Of a stretch of 64,000 bases of DNA, positions 52,726 through 64,000 are shown one piece after another. Every line of letters begins with the position of its first letter. The stretch's first letter is position 1. The DNA is from Litchfieldella qijiaojingensis (lineage in GTDB: Bacteria; Pseudomonadota; Gammaproteobacteria; Pseudomonadales; Halomonadaceae): contig NZ_BMXS01000003.1 of the NCBI RefSeq assembly GCF_014651875.1, forward strand, positions 1-64,000, read 5' to 3'. The translations under genes and the position numbers were made by a program. A model generated the notes under the pieces. The model ran no database searches and had not been told where the DNA came from. It worked only from the letters and a program-made list of their open reading frames with translations.

Positions 52726-52738
52726 CGCTGCTGTCCCG

Positions 52739-53122
52739 TCAGGAGGTGTTGGCCGACTGCTTGCGAACGTCCTTTTCCAGACGCCGCCACATGCCGTGGA
52801 GCTGGCGATGCAGGGTGTCGTTGTCCAGTTCTTGTACGCCACGCCGGGATAGGACAACGATGTCCACGGCGGGTAGGCGATGCTGCTGGAGACGAAAGGA
52901 TTCGCGAACAAGGCGTTTCAGGCGATTGCGATCGACTGCGTGGCGCACGTTCTTCTTGCTGAATACCAATCCGACTCGTGGATGACCCAGCTCATTGCTG
53001 CAAGCCAGTGCCAGCAAGCCCTTGCCGTGAACCTTGAAAGCAGCCCGGTCGAAGACACGTCGGTAGTCCCCGGCGGTCAGCAGCCGCAGACGCCGGGGAA
53101 AGCCCTGACAGGACACACGCAA
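52739..53122 (-). CDS. rnpA: ribonuclease P protein component
   Basis: 127 aa. RnpA features: FPRRLRLLTAGDYRRVFDRA at the N-terminus and the RNR signature AVDRNRLKRLVRESFRLQ near residue 60. It binds the RNase P RNA to mature tRNA 5' ends. The start is non-AUG: TTG at 53122 or GTG at 53116; both lie just after rpmH. Confidence 0.94.
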   Translation of the reverse strand: MRVSCQGFPRRLRLLTAGDYRRVFDRAAFKVHGKGLLALACSNELGHPRVGLVFSKKNVRHAVDRNRLKRLVRESFRLQQHRLPAVDIVVLSRRGVQELDNDTLHRQLHGMWRRLEKDVRKQSANTS

Positions 53123-53129
53123 TCCGAGA

Positions 53130-53264
53130 TCAGGCGCTCAGACGCTTGCGACCCTTGGCGCGGCGGCGGGCCAGAACGGCACGGCCATTCTTGGTGGCCA
53201 TGCGGGCACGGAAGCCGTGCACACGCTTGCGCTTGAGAACGCTGGGTTGAAAGGTGCGTTTCAT
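53130..53264 (-). CDS. rpmH: 50S ribosomal protein L34
   Basis: 44 aa, [20 protein letters not shown] followed by [20 protein letters not shown] and RLSA. This is the invariant gammaproteobacterial L34 sequence. It starts the rpmH-rnpA-yidC-mnmE series that diverges from dnaA. Confidence 0.98.
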   Translation of the reverse strand: MKRTFQPSVLKRKRVHGFRARMATKNGRAVLARRRAKGRKRLSA

Positions 53265-53829
53265 AACGGTTGATTCCCACGTGGTTAATTGGACTTTACG
53301 TAAATGCTAGAGGCGCCCGGGGCCTGGTAGGACCCGAGGGAATTCGGCTCAAGACCGGGAATTCTAGTGAATTCGCCAGCCGGGTGCAATTTTTCCCTTG
53401 CTACTCCCTTTCTGCCGTCGCTTGCTCGCCAAAGGACGTGGCTGCATTCGTATGCGGACAGGAGCGGATTGCTGGCCTCATGTCCATCGTAAGTTATCAC
53501 TATTGTCATCCTTAGAGCCCGTTGTTATTAACACTGGGGATATTTTTTGTGGATAACCTAAAATAATTAATTAAAACAATGAGATATATTGATTCGCAGC
53601 GTGTGGGAAAGATGCGGGTAATGGCTGGACTCTCTGGGGATAGGCTGGTGAGAAGTCAGCAATTTTTCCACAGCCTCGAACTCGTCGCGGGGCGACTTCC
53701 AACCAGTGGTTATTCATTCCAATGCGTACCAGTTTTCCACAGCAAGGGCGACGATGCGACGGCATGTGGATAACCCTTGGCTTGAGCTATACAATGTTGG
53801 GTCATTCGCAAACGGGATGGTGAGGTCGC
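53265..53829. other. oriC: candidate chromosomal replication origin (oriC)
   Basis: The rpmH-dnaA gap contains perfect DnaA boxes at 53548-53556 (reverse) and 53765-53773 (reverse), with one-mismatch boxes (TTTTCCACA) at 53664-53672 and 53733-53741. An AT-rich block of about 30 bp (53554-53585) sits directly beside the first box as a likely unwinding element. This arrangement matches Pseudomonas-type origins. It should also hold the dnaA and rpmH promoters. Confidence 0.85.
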
Positions 53830-55308
53830 GTGTCGGTCGCTCTTTGGCAACAATGTCTGGATTACCTACAGGACGAGCTGAATTCCCAGCAGTTCAATAC
53901 CTGGATCCGCCCCTTGCAGGCGGAGGAGGGGGAATCCAATGAACTGTGCCTGCTGGCGCCCAATCGCTTCGTTAGGGATTGGGTCAATGACAAGTATGTG
54001 AAGCGCATCAACGAGTTGTTGCGCGAGCTTTCGCCTGCCAAGCCCCCCAAGGTTTCGTTGAGCGTGGGCAGTCGCCGTGCGGCACCTTCGCCTCAGCCTC
54101 GTGAATTGGGCAATCCCGTTTCCGCCAGCCCACGTCAACCTGCGTCGCCGGCCGTTCATACTCCGCCGCGCGGAGACTATGCCGACGAGCGAGAGATCGA
54201 CCAGGCACGAGAGGATGGTGCGCGTGCAGGGGTTGGCCGTTCGGGAAATAGCGAGCGCCAGGTCCAGGTCGAGGGCAGCCTGAAGCACCAGAGTGGCTTG
54301 AACCCCAATTTCACTTTCGAAACCTTCGTCGAAGGCAAATCCAACCAATTGGCCAGGGCAGCCTCTCGCCAGGTGTCGGAGAATCCCGGAGGGGCCTATA
54401 ACCCACTGTTTCTGTATGGCGGTGTCGGCTTGGGCAAGACGCACCTGATGCATGCGGTGGGAAACCAGCTTGCCGGCCGGCGTGAGAATGCCAAGGTGGT
54501 GTACCTGCATTCCGAGCGTTTCGTCGCTGATATGGTCAAGGCACTGCAATTGAACGCGATCAACGACTTCAAGCGCTTCTATCGCAGTGTCGATGCCTTG
54601 CTGATCGACGACATACAGTTCTTTGCCGGCAAGGAACGCTCGCAAGAAGAGTTCTTTCATACGTTCAACGCGCTGCTCGAGGGCGGCCAGCAAATGATCC
54701 TGACCTCTGATAGATATCCCAAAGAAATCAATGGGGTAGAAGAGCGTCTGAAGTCTCGCTTCGGGTGGGGATTGACGGTGGCAATCGAGCCGCCGGAGCT
54801 GGAAACGCGGGTAGCGATCCTCATGAAGAAGGCCGATCAGGCCAAAGTCGATCTGCCTCATGATGCCGCCTTCTTCATTGCTCAGAAAATCCGCTCCAAT
54901 GTGCGTGAGCTCGAGGGGGCGTTGAAAAAGGTGATTGCGGACTCCCATTTCATGGGTAAGCCCATCACCCAAGATTTCATTCGGGAATCGTTGAAGGATT
55001 TGTTGGCGCTGCAGGACAAGCAAGTCGGGGTCGACAATATCCAGCGCACGGTGGCCGAATACTACAAGATCAAGCTAGCGGACCTGCTTTCGAAGCGACG
55101 TTCTCGCTCGGTCGCGCGCCCACGCCAGGTGGCGATGGCGTTGGCCAAGGAACTGACCAATCATAGTTTGCCGGAAATTGGCGATGCTTTCGGTGGTCGC
55201 GACCACACCACCGTCTTGCATGCCTGTCGCAAGGTGCAGGCGCTCCAGGAAGAGAGTGCGGATATCAGGGAAGATTACAAGAATCTGCTGCGATTGCTGA
55301 CGAGTTGA
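53830..55308 (+). CDS. dnaA: chromosomal replication initiator DnaA
   Basis: 492 aa, GTG start. Domain I (1-85), variable linker II (about 90-160), AAA+ domain III with [18 protein letters not shown] and [26 protein letters not shown], and domain IV with the DnaA-box-binding signature [15 protein letters not shown]. It initiates replication at oriC. It heads dnaA-dnaN-recF-gyrB. Confidence 0.98.
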   Translation: MSVALWQQCLDYLQDELNSQQFNTWIRPLQAEEGESNELCLLAPNRFVRDWVNDKYVKRINELLRELSPAKPPKVSLSVGSRRAAPSPQPRELGNPVSASPRQPASPAVHTPPRGDYADEREIDQAREDGARAGVGRSGNSERQVQVEGSLKHQSGLNPNFTFETFVEGKSNQLARAASRQVSENPGGAYNPLFLYGGVGLGKTHLMHAVGNQLAGRRENAKVVYLHSERFVADMVKALQLNAINDFKRFYRSVDALLIDDIQFFAGKERSQEEFFHTFNALLEGGQQMILTSDRYPKEINGVEERLKSRFGWGLTVAIEPPELETRVAILMKKADQAKVDLPHDAAFFIAQKIRSNVRELEGALKKVIADSHFMGKPITQDFIRESLKDLLALQDKQVGVDNIQRTVAEYYKIKLADLLSKRRSRSVARPRQVAMALAKELTNHSLPEIGDAFGGRDHTTVLHACRKVQALQEESADIREDYKNLLRLLTS

Positions 55309-55398
55309 CACGCGCGGTGATCATACCGAGAGGCTGGGTCGGCCGATCGCAATGTGCAAAGAATGCCATCGAAACTCAGGACAGAGAGTGGAGCCCCC

Positions 55399-56502
55399 AT
55401 GAAATTTTCCATCACCCGCGAAGCCCTGCTGCGTCCTCTGGCGCTGGTTGCCGGCGTCGTCGAGCGTCGTCAGACGTTGCCAGTGCTATCCAACGTGTTG
55501 CTGGAGGTGCAGGATGCACAACTGTCATTGACCGGCACCGATCTGGAAGTGGAGTTGATCGGACGCACGGCTCCGAGCCAGGTCGATGAGCCGGGTTCCG
55601 CCACGGTGCCCGCTCGCAAGCTGATGGATATCTGCAAGTCGTTGCCCGACCAGGCCGAGATCAGTATCAGCTTGGAAGAGGGGCGTGCCGTGCTACGTAG
55701 TGGGCGTTCGCGTTTTACCCTGTCGACGCTGCCGGTAGCCGAATTCCCCAACATCGAGGATAGCCAGGGCAGTGTGGAACTGAGCCTGCCGCGAGGTACG
55801 CTCAAGCACTTGATTGATGCCACGTCGTTTGCCATGGCCCAGCAGGATGTGCGGTATTACCTGAATGGCATGCTACTGGAACTCCGCTCCAACCTGGTGC
55901 GCACTGTGGCCACCGATGGCCACCGTTTGGCGGTATGTTCGCGGCCGGCGGATATCGAGGTGGAGCCGGCGCAGAAACTGATCGTGCCGCGCAAGGGGGT
56001 ACTGGAGCTGGTACGTTTGCTCGATGACAGTGACGAGCCTGTCAGTCTGACACTTGGCGCCAGTCATGTGCGGGCCCACACCGGTGAGTTCACCTTTACC
56101 TCCAAGCTGGTCGATGGCAAGTTTCCCGATTACGAGCGCGTGGTGCCGAAAGGCGGTGATAAGGTGTTCATCGCTGATCGCGCCGAGTTGCGCCAGGTTC
56201 TGTCACGGACCTCGATCCTATCCAATGAGAAGTATCGTGGCGTGCGTCTGCAGCTTGATGAGGGCAATCTGCAGGTCATGGCCAATAATCCTGAGCAGGA
56301 AGAAGCCGAGGAGAACATCGCGATCGAGTATTCCGGGGCGGGACTAGAGATCGGCTTCAATGTCAGTTATCTGATCGATGTTCTGAACGTGCTGGGAGAA
56401 GATCGTGTCCAGATGACACTTGCCGATCCCAATAGTAGCGCCTTGATGGAAGAACCTGGCGGTGGTGATGCCATGTATGTGGTCATGCCGATGCGACTGT
56501 AG
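55399..56502 (+). CDS. dnaN: DNA polymerase III beta sliding clamp
   Basis: 367 aa, three repeated clamp domains (about 1-120, 128-245, 246-367). It begins MKFSITREALLRPLALVAGV and ends VMPMRL. The ATG at 55399 has GGAGC upstream; the longer frame is not supported. It follows dnaA by 90 bp. Confidence 0.98.
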   Translation: MKFSITREALLRPLALVAGVVERRQTLPVLSNVLLEVQDAQLSLTGTDLEVELIGRTAPSQVDEPGSATVPARKLMDICKSLPDQAEISISLEEGRAVLRSGRSRFTLSTLPVAEFPNIEDSQGSVELSLPRGTLKHLIDATSFAMAQQDVRYYLNGMLLELRSNLVRTVATDGHRLAVCSRPADIEVEPAQKLIVPRKGVLELVRLLDDSDEPVSLTLGASHVRAHTGEFTFTSKLVDGKFPDYERVVPKGGDKVFIADRAELRQVLSRTSILSNEKYRGVRLQLDEGNLQVMANNPEQEEAEENIAIEYSGAGLEIGFNVSYLIDVLNVLGEDRVQMTLADPNSSALMEEPGGGDAMYVVMPMRL

Positions 56503-56555
56503 GAGGCGTTTTCCGGCGTGTCGTCGACGTTTCCCTGTCTCGTGGCTTTTCCATC

Positions 56556-57659
56556 ATGACTCTCGACCGCCTCAGCTTCATGGGCTTGCGTAACTTGGCG
56601 CATGTTGAGATGCGGCCCCAGCCAGGAATCAACATGATCGTTGGTTCCAATGGCAGTGGCAAGACCAGCCTGCTTGAAGGCATTCATGTGCTGGGCATGG
56701 GCCGCTCCTTCCGCACCCAGAAACTCAAGCATGCTATCAGTCACGAGGCCGAGGGTATGACGCTGTACGGTCGTCTGGCCGGTGATCCACCGATTCCTAT
56801 CGGTGTCCGGCGGATGCGTGATAGTGGCGAGCTGGAAATGCGCATGGGGGGCGAGCGTATTACCCGCATCGCAAGCTTGGTGGAAGCGCTGCCTTTGCAG
56901 TTGATCAATCCCGATGCCTTCCGCTTGCTTGAAGGTGCTCCTGCGATCCGGCGCGAGTTTCTCGACTGGGGAGTGTTTCACGTGAAACATGACTTCCTGC
57001 CGGTCTGGAAGCATGTACGGCGTGCTCTGAAACATCGGAATGCCCTGCTGAGGCATGATAGAATCGATGAGCGCTCCCTTGCGGTATGGGAGGGGGAGCT
57101 GGTGCATTGGAGCGAGCGTCTCGATGCACTACGCAGCGATTACATACAAGCATTTTTGCCGGTATTCGAGGAAACGCTGCGGGAGCTCCTGCCGCTGCCA
57201 ACACTGACACTGCGTTATTCTCGGGGCTGGGATCGACAGCGGCCGCTCGCGGATGTGCTGTATCACGGTCGCAACACCGATCGACAGATGGGGTTTACCC
57301 AGCAGGGGCCGCAGCGTGCCGACCTACGCCTGCGTCTCGATCGACGGCCAGCAGCCGAAGTATTGTCCCGAGGCCAACAGAAGTTGGTGGTCAGTGCGCT
57401 GAAACTGGCACAGGGTCGGCTGTTGGAGAAAGTCACGGCAAGGACCTGCGTCTACCTGATCGACGACCTTCCCGCCGAGCTCGATGTTCGGCATCGTCAC
57501 GTCTTCTGCCGTTGGTTAGAGCGAATGGGGTGCCAGGTGTTTATCACTAGTGTCGACCCGGAAGCCCTCAATGGAATGTGGCAACCGGAAACATCGGTCG
57601 CGATGTTTCACGTGAAACATGGGCGTCTCGACACACTGAAAGACTTCACGACGGAGTAG
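56556..57659 (+). CDS. recF: DNA replication and repair protein RecF
   Basis: 367 aa. SMC/ABC-type ATPase with Walker A IVGSNGSGKTSLLEGI near residue 28, signature LSRGQQKLVVSALKLAQG and Walker B VYLIDDLPAELD. It loads RecA at gaps. Two parS sites lie within the gene and are translated as FHVKH (near residues 140-144 and 351-355), an example of a partition site accommodated in coding sequence. gyrB starts 3 bp after the stop. Confidence 0.97.
   Translation: MTLDRLSFMGLRNLAHVEMRPQPGINMIVGSNGSGKTSLLEGIHVLGMGRSFRTQKLKHAISHEAEGMTLYGRLAGDPPIPIGVRRMRDSGELEMRMGGERITRIASLVEALPLQLINPDAFRLLEGAPAIRREFLDWGVFHVKHDFLPVWKHVRRALKHRNALLRHDRIDERSLAVWEGELVHWSERLDALRSDYIQAFLPVFEETLRELLPLPTLTLRYSRGWDRQRPLADVLYHGRNTDRQMGFTQQGPQRADLRLRLDRRPAAEVLSRGQQKLVVSALKLAQGRLLEKVTARTCVYLIDDLPAELDVRHRHVFCRWLERMGCQVFITSVDPEALNGMWQPETSVAMFHVKHGRLDTLKDFTTE
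56974..56989. promoter_or_regulatory. parS: parS site 1 (perfect)
   Basis: TGTTTCACGTGAAACA, identical to the consensus ParB-binding palindrome. It lies inside recF. Confidence 0.93.
57604..57619. promoter_or_regulatory. parS: parS site 2 (perfect)
   Basis: TGTTTCACGTGAAACA at the 3' end of recF. Identical to the consensus. Confidence 0.93.
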
Positions 57660-60083
<2,424 letters not shown>

Positions 60084-60099
60084 TGTTTCACGTGGAACA
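60084..60099. promoter_or_regulatory. parS: parS-like site 3 (one mismatch)
   Basis: TGTTTCACGTGGAACA differs from the consensus at one base. It starts immediately after the gyrB stop codon and 6 bp before the heptamer array. Confidence 0.8.
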
Positions 60100-60104
60100 C
60101 TTTT

Positions 60105-60818
60105 GGCTACGGGCTACGGGCTACGGGCTACGGGCTACGGGCTACGGGCTACGGGCTACGGGCTACGGGCTACGGGCTACGGGCTACGGGCTACGGGCTA
60201 CGGGCTACGGGCTACGGGCTACGGGCTACGGGCTACGGGCTACGGGCTACGGGCTACGGGCTACGGGCTACGGGCTACGGGCTACGGGCTACGGGCTACG
60301 GGCTACGGGCTACGGGCTACGGGCTACGGGCTACGGGCTACGGGCTACGGGCTACGGGCTACGGGCTACGGGCTACGGGCTACGGGCTACGGGCTACGGG
60401 CTACGGGCTACGGGCTACGGGCTACGGGCTACGGGCTACGGGCTACGGGCTACGGGCTACGGGCTACGGGCTACGGGCTACGGGCTACGGGCTACGGGCT
60501 ACGGGCTACGGGCTACGGGCTACGGGCTACGGGCTACGGGCTACGGGCTACGGGCTACGGGCTACGGGCTACGGGCTACGGGCTACGGGCTACGGGCTAC
60601 GGGCTACGGGCTACGGGCTACGGGCTACGGGCTACGGGCTACGGGCTACGGGCTACGGGCTACGGGCTACGGGCTACGGGCTACGGGCTACGGGCTACGG
60701 GCTACGGGCTACGGGCTACGGGCTACGGGCTACGGGCTACGGGCTACGGGCTACGGGCTACGGGCTACGGGCTACGGGCTACGGGCTACGGGCTACGGGC
60801 TACGGGCTACGGGCTACG
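60105..60818. repeat. 102-copy uninterrupted heptanucleotide array
   Basis: GGCTACG is repeated 102 times without a single mismatch (714 bp), then a partial GGCTA. It lies between a parS-like site and a hairpin, downstream of gyrB. All three forward frames are open through it (ATGYGLR repeats) only because 21 bp is a whole number of codons and contains no stop; I do not regard these as genes. Perfect identity implies recent expansion or active homogenisation. Confidence 0.97.
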
Positions 60819-60824
60819 GGCTAG

Positions 60825-60855
60825 CGACAAGGCCGGCATAATGCCGGCCTTGTCG
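60825..60855. terminator. strong bidirectional hairpin after the repeat array
   Basis: A perfect 14-bp stem (60825-60838 with 60842-60855, loop TAA) lies between gyrB and the convergent gmhB. There is no U-tract. It likely blocks read-through in both directions. Confidence 0.75.
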
Positions 60856-60910
60856 TATCTATCCCCAAGCTTTCTGCAGTGTTAGCTAGGCGCGGGCTTT
60901 AATCTTCAAC

Positions 60911-61462
60911 CTACTGTGATAGCAGCCAATCGACAAACGCTGCCAAGTCATCGAAAACGAGTGCATTGTCCAGGCCGGAACCCTTGGCCTCAGTCTTGTG
61001 GCCTTTACCGGTGCGCACCAGCGCGACATGGCATCCTGCGGACGAGCCTGCCTGAAGATCACGCAGGCTATCGCCGACCACCCAGGCTCCTTCCAGGCTT
61101 TCCATCTGCAAGTGCTGCTGAATTTGACGAATAAGACCAATTCTGGGTTTGCGACATTCGCAGTTGTCGTCGGGTCCATGGGGACAATAGGCGATATGAG
61201 CAATGTTCCCACCGACAGACGCAACTAGGTCATTCAGACGCGCGTGCATCTGGCCAAGAGTATCTTCGTTGTAGTAGCCGCGAGCGATTCCTGACTGGTT
61301 GGTGGCCACGGCAACCGTCCAGCCAGATTGGGTCAATTTGGCGATGGCTTGGATCGCACTCGGATAGGGGATCCATTCGTCGAGAGACTTGATATAGGCA
61401 TCCGAGTCTTGGTTGATGACACCATCCCTATCGAGAATCACCAGCTTTGGGGGTGAGAGCAT
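60911..61462 (-). CDS. gmhB: D-glycero-beta-D-manno-heptose 1,7-bisphosphate 7-phosphatase
   Basis: 183 aa HAD phosphatase. Nucleophile motif LVILDRDGVINQD at residues 7-19. The GmhB-type zinc loop has Cys and His residues in YCPHGPDDNCECRKPRIG. It supplies ADP-heptose precursors for LPS core. In many gammaproteobacteria it lies beside glyS, as here, with one small gene between. Confidence 0.92.
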   Translation of the reverse strand: MLSPPKLVILDRDGVINQDSDAYIKSLDEWIPYPSAIQAIAKLTQSGWTVAVATNQSGIARGYYNEDTLGQMHARLNDLVASVGGNIAHIAYCPHGPDDNCECRKPRIGLIRQIQQHLQMESLEGAWVVGDSLRDLQAGSSAGCHVALVRTGKGHKTEAKGSGLDNALVFDDLAAFVDWLLSQ

Positions 61463-61526
61463 GAAGATAACATCCTATTGGATTCAATGGACGGGAGTGA
61501 TTGATTGGCGGAAGAGTCTAGGCCAG

Positions 61527-61542
61527 TGTTTCACGTGAAACA
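61527..61542. promoter_or_regulatory. parS: parS site 4 (perfect)
   Basis: TGTTTCACGTGAAACA between gmhB and the small hypothetical gene. Identical to the consensus. Confidence 0.93.
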
Positions 61543-61555
61543 ATGAATTGCTCCT

Positions 61556-61870
61556 TCATCCCTGTGGTTCGAGCAGTGCTTGGGCTATGGTTAGCCATTC
61601 GGCATCGAGGTCGAACTCCTCGCGCGGCATCTCTTTTCCAGCACTCCGGTACCAATAGGCGGCATTGCTCAGGTCTCCTTCCCAGCGATGCAGGTAGGCG
61701 TGTACCCATGCTGCGTTGGCTCCCGATAACACGGCGACGCAATCATGGGCGTGTTCCCACTCCCCCTTTCCGGCCCACCAGAGAGCGGTGAGAAGCGGAG
61801 AAAGGTCGGAGGGTGGGGAGGAGTGCTTCAGGCTGTCACGAAAGTCAACCAGAGCGATAACGTCACCCAT
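61556..61870 (-). CDS. conserved hypothetical protein, 104 aa
   Basis: 104 aa, soluble and tryptophan-rich, with LLTALWWAGKGEWEHAHDCV, AWVHAYLHRWEGDLSNAAYWY and a C-terminal EEFDLDAEWLTIAQALLEPQ. The AAGGAG 9 nt before 61870 fixes the start; the much longer frame to 62287 runs into glyS in another frame. Similar small proteins occur in other gammaproteobacteria, but I know of no function. The repeating W and AYWYRSAGK pattern suggests a TPR-like helical pair. Confidence 0.75.
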   Translation of the reverse strand: MGDVIALVDFRDSLKHSSPPSDLSPLLTALWWAGKGEWEHAHDCVAVLSGANAAWVHAYLHRWEGDLSNAAYWYRSAGKEMPREEFDLDAEWLTIAQALLEPQG

Positions 61871-62017
61871 GTTGGAGATCTCCTTTCCAAGCATATGTAA
61901 GGAAAAGAATGACCCAATTCGACTGGATGGTAAAACCGCAATGACCTCCTTACCTCTTGGCACTGTTGATGCGTACAAAAGATGGCGAGGTTCGGTGCAC
62001 ACCGGGGAAGCACGAAG

Positions 62018-62033
62018 TGCTTCACGTGAAACA
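62018..62033. promoter_or_regulatory. parS: parS-like site 5 (one mismatch)
   Basis: TGCTTCACGTGAAACA differs from the consensus at one base (T3 to C). It lies between the small hypothetical gene and glyS. Confidence 0.8.
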
Positions 62034-62042
62034 CTTATCGAT

Positions 62043-62080
62043 AAAAAAGGGCCGGGGTATATGAAAACCCCTGGCCCTTT
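62043..62080 (-). terminator. rho-independent terminator of glyS
   Basis: The stem AAAGGGCC-GGGGT with ACCCC-T-GGCCCTTT (one bulge) is followed on the minus strand by a run of six U. It lies about 25 bp after the glyS stop. Confidence 0.85.
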
Positions 62081-62105
62081 CGCAAGGACGGTAGCTGTGT
62101 GGGAA

Positions 62106-64000
62106 TTACTGCTGTAGCTCGGCGATATCCGCCACCTCGAGGAACAGCGCTTGCAAGCTGGCCAGCAGGGCCAAGCGATTACGGCGTACCTCCAGGTCAT
62201 CGACCACGACCATGACGTCGTCGAAGAAGCGATCGACCGGCTCCCGCAGGCCTGCCAGGATATCCAGCGCTTCGGTATAGCGGGCACTGCGAATGAGCGG
62301 TTCTACTTCGGCGCGTTGCGATGCCAGGGCACTGGCTAGAGCGCGCTCGGCATCTTCGCGAAGCAGATCGGCGGCTACACCAGTCGAACCGTCGTGCTCC
62401 TGCTTGGCCAGGATGTTCGAGACTCGCTTGTTTGCAGCGGCAAGTGCGGCAGCTTCTTCGCGTTGGCTGAAGGCATGCACGGCACGAATGCGTCGTGCGA
62501 AGTCCAATGGCTTGGTGACTGGGCGAGCGCGCACGGCGAGGTAGACCTCGACGGGGATATCCTCATCTTGAGTCCAGGCACGAAACCGTTCGAGCATGTA
62601 GTCGAGGACATCGTCGACCAGCCCCTTCGCCTTGGGAAGGTCCTTGTGTTGAGCGGCAGCCAACTCAAGTAACTCACGCAGGTCGAGATCCAGCTCGCCC
62701 TTGATCATGATATTGAGTACGCCAATGGCAGCTCGCCGCAGGGCGAAGGGATCCTTGGTGCCGGTAGGGCGTTGGCCGATACCGAAGATACCCACAAGGG
62801 TGTCGAGGCGGTCGGCCAGCGCAAGGGCCAGGCCGGTACGGCTTTGAGGAATGGTGTCACCGGCGAAGCGTGGCAGGTACTGTTCGTAAAGTGCCTGGGC
62901 GACGTCCTCGGCTTCACCGTCGTGGCGCGCATAGTAGCAGCCCATGATGCCTTGCAGTTCGGGGAACTCCAGCACCATCTCGGTGACCAGGTCACACTTG
63001 GCGAGTTGCGCGGCCCGCTCCGCATGGGTGACATCGCCACCGATTTGCTCGGCGATATGGCAGGCCACCACGGCGCTGCGGCTGGCCTTGTCGGCCAAGG
63101 TGCCGAGCTGTTGCTGGAAGACTACGCTAGCCAGGCCTTTGCGGCGCGAATCCAACGGTGTCTTGCGGTCGGTATCGTAGAAGAAGGCGGCATCGGCCAG
63201 GCGTGGGCGAATGACCTTCTCGTTGCCTTCGATGACCAGCTGGGGGTTATGGCTTTCGATGTTGGAAACGGTGATGAACAGGGGCTTCAATCGGCCCTCA
63301 TCGTCGAGCAGGTGGAAGTACTTCTGGTTGGCCTTCATCGATGAGATCAGGCATTCCGGCGGTACCTCGAGGAAGCGTTCGTCGAAGCTGCCGGTCAGAG
63401 CCACCGGCCACTCCACCAGGCCACTGACTTCTGTCAGCAGCTCTTCGTCGATCACCGCCAGGGCCTCCTGGCATTCGGCCTCGGCCAACACCTGTTCGCG
63501 AATGCGTTCACGGCGACGGTCGCGGTCGGCCAGCACATAGGCTTCTTCCAGAGTGGTCAGGTAGTCGTCCACATGACCCAGCTCGATGGCCGAAGGAGCG
63601 TGAAAGCGATGGCCATAAGTGGTACGACCCGCCGTCAGTCCCAGGATTTCCGCTTCGACTACCCGGTCGCCATAGAGCATGACCAGCCAGTGTACGGGGC
63701 GTGAGAACTCGATGCGCGAGGCGCCCCAGCGCATGTTCTTGGGCACTGGGAGAGCAGCGATAGCCTTGGAAACAATATCTGGCAGCAGTTGCTCGGTGGC
63801 CTCGCCGCGTTGTAGTTCTCGATAGCCAAGCCAGGTGCCCTTATCGGTTTCGAGGTGAATCAACTCGTCCACACCGACGCCGCAAGAACGAGCGAAGCCT
63901 TCGGCGGCCTTGGTCGGTTTGCCGTCGTTGAAGGCGGCCGCTAGGGCTGGACCGCGGCGTTCGACCTCGCGATCGGGTTGCTTGTCAGCCAGTTGAGTAA
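62106..64000 (-). CDS. glyS: glycyl-tRNA synthetase beta subunit, 3' part
   Basis: About 631 residues are in the window and the 5' end lies beyond 64000. The frame stays open to the edge and reads LADKQPDREVERRGPALAAA at the upstream end, a typical GlyS segment. Further motifs: IEFSRPVHWLVMLYGD, LEVPPECLISSMKANQKYF, and a C-terminal anticodon-binding region with FFDDVMVVVDDLEVRRNRLALL. It pairs with glyQ, presumably just outside. Confidence 0.95.
   Translation of the reverse strand, partial: TQLADKQPDREVERRGPALAAAFNDGKPTKAAEGFARSCGVGVDELIHLETDKGTWLGYRELQRGEATEQLLPDIVSKAIAALPVPKNMRWGASRIEFSRPVHWLVMLYGDRVVEAEILGLTAGRTTYGHRFHAPSAIELGHVDDYLTTLEEAYVLADRDRRRERIREQVLAEAECQEALAVIDEELLTEVSGLVEWPVALTGSFDERFLEVPPECLISSMKANQKYFHLLDDEGRLKPLFITVSNIESHNPQLVIEGNEKVIRPRLADAAFFYDTDRKTPLDSRRKGLASVVFQQQLGTLADKASRSAVVACHIAEQIGGDVTHAERAAQLAKCDLVTEMVLEFPELQGIMGCYYARHDGEAEDVAQALYEQYLPRFAGDTIPQSRTGLALALADRLDTLVGIFGIGQRPTGTKDPFALRRAAIGVLNIMIKGELDLDLRELLELAAAQHKDLPKAKGLVDDVLDYMLERFRAWTQDEDIPVEVYLAVRARPVTKPLDFARRIRAVHAFSQREEAAALAAANKRVSNILAKQEHDGSTGVAADLLREDAERALASALASQRAEVEPLIRSARYTEALDILAGLREPVDRFFDDVMVVVDDLEVRRNRLALLASLQALFLEVADIAELQQ

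Noticed and set aside
53866-55023. A 385-aa minus-strand frame opposite dnaA
   Set aside because: Shadow of dnaA with no domain; the plus-strand gene is unambiguous.
60105-60818. CRISPR array
   Set aside because: The 7-bp units are contiguous, with no spacers and no cas genes.

Overview
The window looks like a chromosomal origin-proximal segment of a moderately GC-rich gammaproteobacterium. The most likely source is a halophilic Halomonadaceae member (Halomonas/Chromohalobacter type). This assignment is inference from gene content and synteny: hexR, glmS-glmU, a complete atpIBEFHAGDC operon, parAB-rsmG-mnmG, mnmE-yidC-rnpA-rpmH, and dnaA-dnaN-recF-gyrB followed by glyS. No rRNA or tRNA gene was recognised.

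Layout. 0-0.45 kb: a 28-copy heptanucleotide repeat array and two hairpin repeats beside hexR. 0.45-13.3 kb: mostly minus-strand housekeeping genes (hexR, SNF transporter, DUF72 protein, fatty acid desaturase, glmS, glmU, apbE, uppP, mgtE) and one plus-strand Crp/Fnr regulator. 13.4-20.5 kb: F-type ATP synthase operon. 20.7-25.1 kb: parB, parA, rsmG, mnmG, then an AT-rich gap with DnaA boxes. 25.6-29.6 kb: a polar amino acid ABC transporter, erpA and argC. 29.7-36.0 kb: plus-strand ClC channel, hemJ, thiD, thiE, hemL and an odd P-loop kinase.

36.1-45.8 kb is the accessory region and the most interesting part. It holds a glycine-rich secreted protein, three other secreted proteins (one a C39-type papain-fold peptidase), an outer-membrane barrel and a two-gene mini-operon. 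One mini-operon product is a miniature copy of the end of that barrel. Three regulators accompany them: two enhancer-binding proteins of VpsR/FleQ type and one CsgD/VpsT-type LuxR regulator that carries a WMSR motif. Two good sigma-54 promoter sequences face the secreted-protein genes. I read it as a candidate functional-amyloid or extracellular-matrix export locus, related in logic to Pseudomonas Fap, under probable c-di-GMP and sigma-54 control. That reading is inference.

46.0-53.3 kb: rdgB-hemW, an OmpA-type lipoprotein, rlmJ, then minus-strand mnmE, yidC, rnpA and rpmH. 53.3-53.8 kb: a DnaA-box-rich, AT-rich gap typical of a Pseudomonas-type oriC. 53.8-60.1 kb: dnaA-dnaN-recF-gyrB. 60.1-60.8 kb: 102 uninterrupted copies of a 7-bp repeat. 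60.9-64 kb: gmhB, a small conserved hypothetical gene and the 3' part of glyS. Five parS-like ParB sites lie between 56.9 and 62.1 kb, matching the parAB pair at 20.7-22.5 kb.
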